Positions 6,407 through 11,227 of a stretch of DNA of 11,227 bases are shown here, piece after piece (positions within the stretch are counted from its first letter, which is position 1; each line of letters begins with the position of its first letter). The notes below the pieces were generated by a model. It made no database searches, was not told the origin of the DNA, and worked only from the letters and a program-made list of their open reading frames with translations. Position numbers and translations under genes: made by a program. Origin of the DNA: Ruminococcus sp. (lineage in GTDB: Bacteria; Bacillota; Clostridia; Oscillospirales; Ruminococcaceae); the NCBI GenBank assembly GCA_014799675.1, contig JAAVHM010000037.1, positions 1 through 11,227 on the forward strand. Reading direction: 5' to 3'.

Positions 6407-7585
6407 TTAATGGTGGAACAATCTTATGCCCGTAAACGCCATTGCAATACCATACTTATTGCAGGTCTCGATAACGTTGTCGTCACGGATAGAACCGCCC
6501 GGCTGTGCAATGTACTCCACGCCGCTTTTGTGGGCGCGCTCAATGTTGTCCCCGAACGGGAAAAATGCGTCAGAACCGAGACTAACGTCGGTATTCTTGG
6601 CAAGCCATTCTTTCTTTTCCTCACGGGTCAGGACTTCGGGCTTCTCGGTAAATACCTTTTCCCACTCGCCGTCGCGGAGCACGTCCTCGTACTCCTCGCC
6701 GATGTAAACGTCGATAGCATTGTCGCGGTCGGCGCGTCTTACGTCGTCCTTAAAGGGCAGAGCCATTACCTTGGGACACTGTCTAAGCCACCAGTTGTCG
6801 GCTTTCTGTCCCGCAAGGCGGGTACAATGGATACGGGACTGCTGACCTGCTCCGATACCGATAGCCTGACCGTCCTTGACGTAGCAAACGCTGTTGGACT
6901 GGGTGTACTTTAATGTGATAAGGGAAATTATCAAATCACGCTTTTTGTCCTCGGGAATATTTTTATTATCGGTAACAACATTTTCAAGCAGACCGTTTCC
7001 GATGTCAAGCTCGTTTCTGCCCTGCTCAAAGGTCACGCCGTAGACCTGCTTTCTCTCAATTTCTGCGGGAGTATAGTTCTCTTCAATTTTGATTATGTTG
7101 TAAGTACCCTTTCTCTTGGATTTGAGAATTTCCAAAGCCTCGGGCTCGTAGTCGGGAGCGATAACGCCGTCAGAAACCTCACGCTGTATCATCTTTGCGG
7201 TGGGGACGTCGCACACGTCCGAAAGAGCAATAAAGTCGCCGTATGAGGACATTCTGTCCGCGCCCCTTGCTCTTGCGTAAGCGCAGGCAAGAGGTGAAAG
7301 TTCGCCCAAATCGTCCACCCAATAGATTTTTTTCAGCGTGTCGGAAAGGGGAAGTCCCACAGCCGCCCCCGCGGGGGAAACGTGCTTAAAGGAAGTTGCC
7401 GCGCAAAGTCCCGTAGCTTTTTTCAGCTCCCTTACAAGCTGCCAGCCGTTGAAAGCGTCCAGCAGGTTGATGTAGCCGGGCTTGCCGTTCAGCACTTCGA
7501 TAGGCAGGTCTGCGCCGCCCTCCATAAAAATTCTGGACGGCTTCTGGTTGGGGTTGCAGCCGTATTTTAATTGCATTTCGTTCAT
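6407..7585 (-). CDS. purH: Phosphoribosylaminoimidazolecarboxamide (AICAR) formyltransferase, stand-alone
   Basis: This 392-residue cytosolic enzyme transfers the formyl group of 10-formyl-THF to AICAR, giving FAICAR, the penultimate step of de novo IMP synthesis. It matches only the transformylase half of PurH. The N-terminal NPNQKP (11-16), the catalytic Lys67-His68 in SFKHVSPAG, and the C-terminal PGGSIRDD (about 362-369) with GIAMAFTGIRLFHH are diagnostic. The methylglyoxal-synthase-like IMP cyclohydrolase domain found at the N-terminus of ordinary PurH (about 520 residues) is absent, so this is not a truncation within the domain. The missing activity is supplied by the PurO-type gene just upstream at 7726-8442. 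The ATG at 7585 has GGAGG eight bases upstream. A palindromic repeat lies between the two genes. Confidence 0.93.
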   Translation of the reverse strand: MNEMQLKYGCNPNQKPSRIFMEGGADLPIEVLNGKPGYINLLDAFNGWQLVRELKKATGLCAATSFKHVSPAGAAVGLPLSDTLKKIYWVDDLGELSPLACAYARARGADRMSSYGDFIALSDVCDVPTAKMIQREVSDGVIAPDYEPEALEILKSKRKGTYNIIKIEENYTPAEIERKQVYGVTFEQGRNELDIGNGLLENVVTDNKNIPEDKKRDLIISLITLKYTQSNSVCYVKDGQAIGIGAGQQSRIHCTRLAGQKADNWWLRQCPKVMALPFKDDVRRADRDNAIDVYIGEEYEDVLRDGEWEKVFTEKPEVLTREEKKEWLAKNTDVSLGSDAFFPFGDNIERAHKSGVEYIAQPGGSIRDDNVIETCNKYGIAMAFTGIRLFHH

Positions 7586-7606
7586 TTTTAATTCCTCCGT
7601 TTTTCT

Positions 7607-7721
7607 AATTAATAATTAACAATTAATAATTAATAATTTTGGTGCGGCTTCGCCGAAATTTTTAATTTGATATGCAAAGCATACACCTCAATTATTAATT
7701 ATTCATTATTCATTGTTAATT
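7607..7721. repeat. 115-bp imperfect palindrome with internal hairpins (MITE-like or structured RNA)
   Basis: The outer arms 7607-7638 and 7690-7721 are inverted repeats matching at 28 of 32 positions, built from AATTAATAATT-like units. Inside, GGTG (7641-7644) pairs with CACC (7684-7687), enclosing two small hairpins: CGGC-TTC-GCCG (7645-7655) and TATGC-AAA-GCATA (7671-7683). The whole can fold as a long stem topped by a branched junction. It has no coding potential. It starts four bases past the PurO stop codon and ends just before the ribosome binding site of the transformylase gene. It resembles the non-autonomous AT-rich palindromic elements of clostridial genomes, but only one copy is visible here. 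Confidence 0.8.
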
Positions 7722-7725
7722 GATT

Positions 7726-8442
7726 TTACTGATTTTTATTTACAATACGGGACTCGTATTTCCCCGTCTCAATATCAATATACCGAACGAACAGCGAAAC
7801 CTTGTTGTCGGCGTTGAGGTTGTCCCAGATAAGCTTTGTCAGGTCGTCGATAGGCATACAGGGAATTTCCACATTTTTCGGCTCGCCCTCAAAGCTGGGA
7901 AGCGGGTCTCCCCCGCCGCTGTAGGTGTGGATAAACTTGCCCTTGCCCGCAATTGGGTTGCTGTAAGCATAGGTGTATCTCTGACAGGAAGAACCGTCCC
8001 CGTCCGCGCTTTTGAGTATGGACATGGCAAAATTCATGTCGCCGTCGTCAAGGTGGACAATTCCCGAAATTCTCGGCGTGTAGTTGGGAGCGTCGTCCTC
8101 AAACTCGCGGGTACGCAGGGACTGCTCAAAGGTCTGCTGCTTGTCCATAAGGTCGTAGATAGTGTCGGTCTGGTCGCCGTTTGTAACGATAGTTTTGCTT
8201 CCCATAACGCGGACAGGCGCATAAATGATAAGATGTGGGTCGGTCATTTTGGACGGGTCAAACGCCTGCGTGCGGATACCCTCGCCGTCCGGGGCAAAAA
8301 CACGGTTGCAGCTGTTTTCGCTTCTGCCCATGATAAAGTAGGCGATTACCGCCTTTTTGCCGCAGGACGATTTCCCGATAAGAATTCCCCTGCCGTGGTA
8401 CTCCATGCTGTTAAGTTCCTCTGCAATTGTTTTTGTGATCAT
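7726..8442 (-). CDS. purO: IMP cyclohydrolase, PurO type
   Basis: This 238-residue protein fits the IMP_cyclohyd (PurO) family, first described in archaea and also present in many clostridia; it closes FAICAR to IMP, the last step of de novo purine synthesis. Supporting stretches are HGRGILIGKSSCGKKAVIAY (about 16-35) followed by the family-like MGRSENSCNRVF, the DDAPNYTPRISG segment (about 117-128) and the SGGGDPLPSFEG stretch (about 175-186). The ATG at 8442 has a perfect AGGAGG eight bases upstream. It lies 29 bases after the zinc-ribbon gene and is followed by the transformylase gene, so both terminal enzymes of the pathway are made from one transcript. The neighbour's missing cyclohydrolase domain strengthens the assignment. 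No promoter is evident in the short upstream gap. Confidence 0.88.
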   Translation of the reverse strand: MITKTIAEELNSMEYHGRGILIGKSSCGKKAVIAYFIMGRSENSCNRVFAPDGEGIRTQAFDPSKMTDPHLIIYAPVRVMGSKTIVTNGDQTDTIYDLMDKQQTFEQSLRTREFEDDAPNYTPRISGIVHLDDGDMNFAMSILKSADGDGSSCQRYTYAYSNPIAGKGKFIHTYSGGGDPLPSFEGEPKNVEIPCMPIDDLTKLIWDNLNADNKVSLFVRYIDIETGKYESRIVNKNQ

Positions 8443-8471
8443 AATTTTTTCCTCCTAAAATATATTTGAAT

Positions 8472-9302
8472 TTATATGTTTTGTTCCATTTCGTCTGTGG
8501 GTTCATAATTAATTTTCCAATCCAAATAAGAACCCAACGTTCCGCAGTTTGTACAGCGGTTTCCGATATAGACCCATTTAACACTTCCGTTTTCTCTGCG
8601 GGTAAAGCCAACACTTACATTATATGATTTGCAGCTTTTGCATACTGAACACTTTCTTAATCTCGGTTTAGCATCTTCCCAAAATTCATCGCAGTCCAAA
8701 AGTATCTTTTTTGTTCCGCAGTTCGTACATTTTACTTGAATGACGTCCTCGTTCTGGTCGACCCTCAATTCAAAGGAATCGTTTCCGCATGAATGACATA
8801 TAACGGGCTTTACGTCAATTTTATCATCTTCCGAATATAAACGGAGATATTCGGATATATCGTCCGCACTGTCTCCTGTCCAATATTTTTTTGATTTATC
8901 TATCATAACTGTTTTTCCCCCGATTTTTAATTCTTTTAATGAACTAACAAAAGATTTTAAACAGGTTTGATCGAAAGAATTTTTAAATTCCAACGATTGA
9001 AAATTACCTTTAGATATTGCAGAAAGATGTCCGGAAACAAATATATGACCGGTTTTGTCTGCCGAAAACTTAATTGACTGGTTGCCATAAGGTTCTGTTA
9101 TTTCCGCGCTTCCTTTCAATGTGTTATACAAATTTTCGATATCTGAAATAAAAGTTTTGAAATTCTTAGCATCTGTACGCATGAACGTTTGAGCACAAAA
9201 CCCGTTACTGTTGAGTATGATTTTCAATGTTGAATTATCAGAATAAAAAATGTCAAGATTTAAAACAAGAGAAAAGGTATTTGACTCCAGTTTATATTCC
9301 AT
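8472..9302 (-). CDS. Double zinc-ribbon protein with WapI-immunity-like N-terminal region
   Basis: This 276-residue soluble protein has two parts. Residues 1 to about 130 (starting MEYKLESNTF, with EPYGNQSIKFS near 70-80 and FKNSFDQTCLKSFVSSL near 106-122) are strand-rich and remind me of the WapI/DUF6228-type immunity proteins; this is a memory-based, tentative call. The C-terminal part holds two zinc ribbons: Cys169-x2-Cys172 with Cys192-x2-Cys195, and Cys218-x2-Cys221-x2-Cys224 with Cys250-x2-Cys253. I choose ATG at 9302 because GAGGTG lies just upstream; the GTG at 9311 lies inside that ribosome binding site. The site itself overlaps the end of the methyltransferase gene (stop at 9308), so the two are coupled. 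No toxin gene is visible. The function is unknown; nucleic acid or protein binding by the ribbons is plausible. Confidence 0.8.
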   Translation of the reverse strand: MEYKLESNTFSLVLNLDIFYSDNSTLKIILNSNGFCAQTFMRTDAKNFKTFISDIENLYNTLKGSAEITEPYGNQSIKFSADKTGHIFVSGHLSAISKGNFQSLEFKNSFDQTCLKSFVSSLKELKIGGKTVMIDKSKKYWTGDSADDISEYLRLYSEDDKIDVKPVICHSCGNDSFELRVDQNEDVIQVKCTNCGTKKILLDCDEFWEDAKPRLRKCSVCKSCKSYNVSVGFTRRENGSVKWVYIGNRCTNCGTLGSYLDWKINYEPTDEMEQNI

Positions 9303-9307
9303 ATATA

Positions 9308-10048
9308 TCACCTCAGGTCAAATTTTCCTAAATAGCAAGTCGCCTCATAAGGCACTTCCACCTTTCCGTCCCGCTGAAATTTGCGGACTGCCTCACGCAG
9401 CGCCTCAACAAATTCTTCGTAATTCTCATCACCCTTTTTCAGCGAGTAGGAGTGTGAAAGCGAGTACCCAACAAACTGCTCCTCGTCCATAAGCATTCCA
9501 TTCTTTGCGCTGAAATATTCCATTTCGGAAAAATACTCGTTCCGCAGGAACAAGTCTCCCTCCTTTTCGCTGCTGCCCGTTACGCTGTTGCATATTCCGC
9601 AATATTTCAGGAAAACCCTGTCCCTCTCGTGCATAAAATCATTTTCACGGTGATTGTTCCAGACCAGAGCAAGCCGTCCTTTCGGGGTAAAGATACGCTG
9701 ACATTCCGCCTTGAATTTTTCCCTGTCAAACCAATGGAAAGCCGTTGCCGCCGTCACAAGGTCGATACTTTTTTCCGAAATACCCGTATTCTCTGCGGGA
9801 GCAGTTACAATTTCAATATTCGGACAATTCGCCCGAAGCTTTTCAAGCATATCTGCATTCGGCTCAACAGCGGTAATTTTCCAAGGCTTTGCGGACAAGC
9901 ATTTTGTGAAAATACCCGTCCCCGCGCCTATGTCCGCAACGGTCTCCGCGTGAGTTTTCTCATAAAGCCAATCAATAATTTCCGCAGGATATGTGGGACG
10001 GTATTTGTCGTACACGTCCGCCTTGCCTGTAAATTTTTCTTCGTTCAT
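9308..10048 (-). CDS. Class I SAM-dependent methyltransferase
   Basis: This 246-residue cytosolic protein has the Rossmann-fold methyltransferase layout. Motif I is VADIGAGTGIFTK (37-49), the ribose-binding acid is Glu62 in AVEPNADML, and the motif IV region SIDLVTAATAFHWFD (about 93-107) is typical of the UbiE/Tam-like group. The N-terminal FTGKADVYDKYRPTYP is also characteristic of that group. The C-terminal part (about 150-246) would cap the active site and set the substrate, which cannot be named. The ATG at 10048 has GGAGG seven bases upstream; the gene follows the Nudix gene by 13 bases and shares its end with the ribosome binding site of the zinc-ribbon gene. Confidence 0.9.
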   Translation of the reverse strand: MNEEKFTGKADVYDKYRPTYPAEIIDWLYEKTHAETVADIGAGTGIFTKCLSAKPWKITAVEPNADMLEKLRANCPNIEIVTAPAENTGISEKSIDLVTAATAFHWFDREKFKAECQRIFTPKGRLALVWNNHRENDFMHERDRVFLKYCGICNSVTGSSEKEGDLFLRNEYFSEMEYFSAKNGMLMDEEQFVGYSLSHSYSLKKGDENYEEFVEALREAVRKFQRDGKVEVPYEATCYLGKFDLR

Positions 10049-10061
10049 TAAAAATCCTCCC

Positions 10062-10511
10062 TTACTTCAAAGCCGACTTCCATTCGCCGTTTTCTTTGTA
10101 ATAAAACAACTCACTGATATCGTCGTCGCAAAACATTTTGAAATATTCCTCCATAGTGCTTGCAAGCTTCAAGCCGAGGAAATCGCTCTTGTTCACCCAG
10201 TAGCACTCCCCCTCCTCGGAGGAATGAAGCTCTCCCGAAAATTTGTCTGTCTTGTAGGTCAGAACTATGTACCGAGAACCGTCGTCTTTCGTCCAGTCCT
10301 TGATACCGCACAATTGGGGAGAACGGATAGTAAGTCCCGTTTCCTCAAAAACCTCCCGTATCACAGCGTCGGTAAAGGACTCCCCATTTTCAACGTGACC
10401 TCCGGGGAAAGTCACGCCACCCCAAACATCGCTTATTTTATCCTGCACGAGAATTTTATCTCCGTCGCAAATCATGCACATATTTGTCAGTGTAACTGTT
10501 TCTGTACGCAC
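10062..10511 (-). CDS. Nudix hydrolase (MutT / 8-oxo-dGTP diphosphatase-like)
   Basis: This 149-residue cytosolic enzyme carries a perfect Nudix box, G-x5-E-x7-REVFEETGL (residues 38-60), whose REXXEE glutamates bind Mg2+. Enzymes of this family cleave nucleoside diphosphate-X compounds. The preceding VWGGVTFPGGHVENGE and the late ELFYYKENGEWKSALK ending are like clostridial proteins annotated as 8-oxo-dGTP diphosphatases, a pool-cleaning role, but substrate prediction from the box is weak. The start is GTG at 10511, with GGGAGG nine bases upstream; there is no better ATG before the conserved fold begins. It is embedded in a tightly spaced gene run with the methyltransferase downstream. Confidence 0.9.
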   Translation of the reverse strand: MRTETVTLTNMCMICDGDKILVQDKISDVWGGVTFPGGHVENGESFTDAVIREVFEETGLTIRSPQLCGIKDWTKDDGSRYIVLTYKTDKFSGELHSSEEGECYWVNKSDFLGLKLASTMEEYFKMFCDDDISELFYYKENGEWKSALK

Positions 10512-10513
10512 TT

Positions 10514-10620
10514 TTACAGACCTCCCGTTATGGAATTATTATTTGCCGGACCGCCTATCAACACGCCTGTTCCTATAAGCATAAAAGTACTCCGAATGCT
10601 GTAAATATTGTTTTTATCAT
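10514..10620 (-). pseudogene. Small hydrophobic membrane peptide gene, apparently frameshifted
   Basis: The gap between the DUF3592 and Nudix genes holds two overlapping reading frames. Frame one starts at ATG 10620, overlapping the DUF3592 stop as ATGA and with GGAGG eleven bases upstream; it encodes MIKTIFTAFGVLLCL and stops at 10573. Frame two (10582 to TAA at 10514) encodes MLIGTGVLIGG followed by PANNNSITGGL and stops inside the Nudix ribosome binding site. A single -1 shift near 10575-10585 joins them into a continuous peptide of about 35 residues with one membrane segment and Gly-rich packing. It is therefore either a broken small gene, a sequencing error, or two small peptides. No known family is recognised. 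Confidence 0.5.
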
Positions 10621-11087
10621 GATGCCTTGTTCCTCCGTTTAGGCAATTTTTTCCGCATTATTACAACGGTGACAAACGTGAACATTCCCCCTGTTACCGC
10701 AAAAAGAATACCCATAAAAAGCGTTATCAGCGTGCTTGTTTTTTCGTATATAATGCCGTTATCCGAAATATAAAGCGTCGCTTTGTCGCCCACTTCTACG
10801 AGCATTGACGTTGAAACCAGGCTTTTATATGTCCTGACCTCACCGTTATCATAGTACTCGTAAACAGGCGTATATAACACACCCGTACTCTCCTCTTCTC
10901 TGTAATTTGAACGTGTTTCTATGACATCAACTACCATTGCAATTACCCTGCGGCTGTTTTCCATACGTACGATATTCCACAGGGAAACAAGCAAAAGGAT
11001 TACCCCCAACACAAGAAAAACCACGCCTAAAAACATAACTATCTTTCTTTGCGTACTATCATACCGTGACGTAAAATAATGTACCAT
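10617..11087 (-). CDS. DUF3592 domain membrane protein
   Basis: This 156-residue protein has a membrane segment near residues 16-38, a soluble strand-rich domain (about 46-116) and a second membrane segment (about 120-145) followed by a strongly basic tail (MRKKLPKRRNKAS). The middle domain, with VVDVIETRSNYREEE, TPVYEYYDNGEVRTYKS and VGDKATLYISDNG, is the DUF3592 pattern: a query-like beta domain of unknown function, probably exposed outside the cell between two helices. The ATG at 11087 has a G6 run ten bases upstream, a moderate ribosome binding site. It follows another membrane-protein gene by 42 bases and overlaps the following small reading frame. Confidence 0.85.
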   Translation of the reverse strand: MVHYFTSRYDSTQRKIVMFLGVVFLVLGVILLLVSLWNIVRMENSRRVIAMVVDVIETRSNYREEESTGVLYTPVYEYYDNGEVRTYKSLVSTSMLVEVGDKATLYISDNGIIYEKTSTLITLFMGILFAVTGGMFTFVTVVIMRKKLPKRRNKAS

Positions 11088-11129
11088 AAAAATTATTCCC
11101 CCCGTTTCGGCAAATTTTTTCCGCTTTTA

Positions 11130-11227
11130 TTATGATAATGCCTTTACCATAATTATGCCAAAAATCAAAAGTACAATGCCGCTGATACGCAATCCGGGCA
11201 GAAACATTTTCTCCGAGACAGCGCCGT
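11130..11227 (-). CDS. C-terminal end of a membrane protein, cut by window edge
   Basis: A reading frame enters from the right edge and ends at TAA 11130-11132. It encodes 32 residues ending in a hydrophobic stretch (ISGIVLLIFGIIMVKALS), consistent with a final membrane helix. It runs in the same direction as the DUF3592 gene, with no terminator between them, so it is probably the previous gene of the same transcript. It could be another small membrane protein of similar type, but too little is visible to name it. Confidence 0.55.
   Translation of the reverse strand, partial: GAVSEKMFLPGLRISGIVLLIFGIIMVKALS

Noticed and set aside
6263..6913. 216-codon plus-strand open frame
   Set aside because: It spans the ends of two minus-strand genes and the hairpin between them, shows no recognisable family, and its composition is that of a reverse-complement shadow of the transformylase.
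7720..8469. 249-codon plus-strand open frame opposite the PurO gene
   Set aside because: It is an antisense shadow of a well-supported gene: the minus strand has a perfect ribosome binding site and family motifs, whereas this frame has none and runs through the repeat region.

Overview
The window looks like chromosomal DNA of a low-to-moderate GC Firmicute, most likely a gut or rumen clostridium of the Ruminococcus/Oscillospiraceae type. This is an inference from strong purine-rich Shine-Dalgarno sites (AGGAGG, GGGAGG), some TTG/GTG starts, near-consensus TTGACA-N17-TATAAT promoters, and gene families common in that group: DUF3021 next to LytTR, a PurO-type IMP cyclohydrolase with a stand-alone AICAR transformylase, and DUF3592. 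There are no RNA genes, phage genes, transposases or CRISPR arrays that I can see.

Layout. Positions 1-3110 (minus strand) hold two drug-efflux type transporters: a MATE antiporter (1716-3110) and, after it, an ABC exporter half-transporter cut by the window edge (1-1430). The ABC gene has its own promoter and a leader of about 210 nt. The leader encodes a 21-residue peptide followed by an intrinsic terminator just before the ABC ribosome binding site. This is the architecture of a ribosome-mediated transcription attenuator, as known for bmrBCD of Bacillus subtilis, and it is the most interesting regulatory signal here.

Positions 3287-5858 (plus strand) form a tight four-gene operon: a LytTR DNA-binding regulator, a DUF3021 membrane protein, an ABC ATPase and an ABC-2 permease. 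It is driven by a clear promoter and closed by a strong bidirectional terminator. The regulator/membrane pair matches the described LytTR regulatory systems, here joined to a transporter that is probably both target and output.

Positions 11227-5857 (minus strand) hold a long co-directional run: a partial membrane protein, a DUF3592 membrane protein, a tiny hydrophobic reading frame that appears frameshifted, a Nudix hydrolase, a class I methyltransferase, a coupled double zinc-ribbon protein with a possible WapI-like N-terminus, then PurO and the AICAR transformylase (the last two steps of IMP synthesis as two separate proteins), and finally an unrecognised four-helix membrane protein. A palindromic AT-rich element of about 115 bp with two small internal hairpins sits between the two purine genes and is probably a mobile (MITE-like) or RNA-structured repeat.

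All gaps over about 100 bases are accounted for by promoters, leader elements, the repeat or small reading frames. Function calls rest on motif reading only; no searches were possible.
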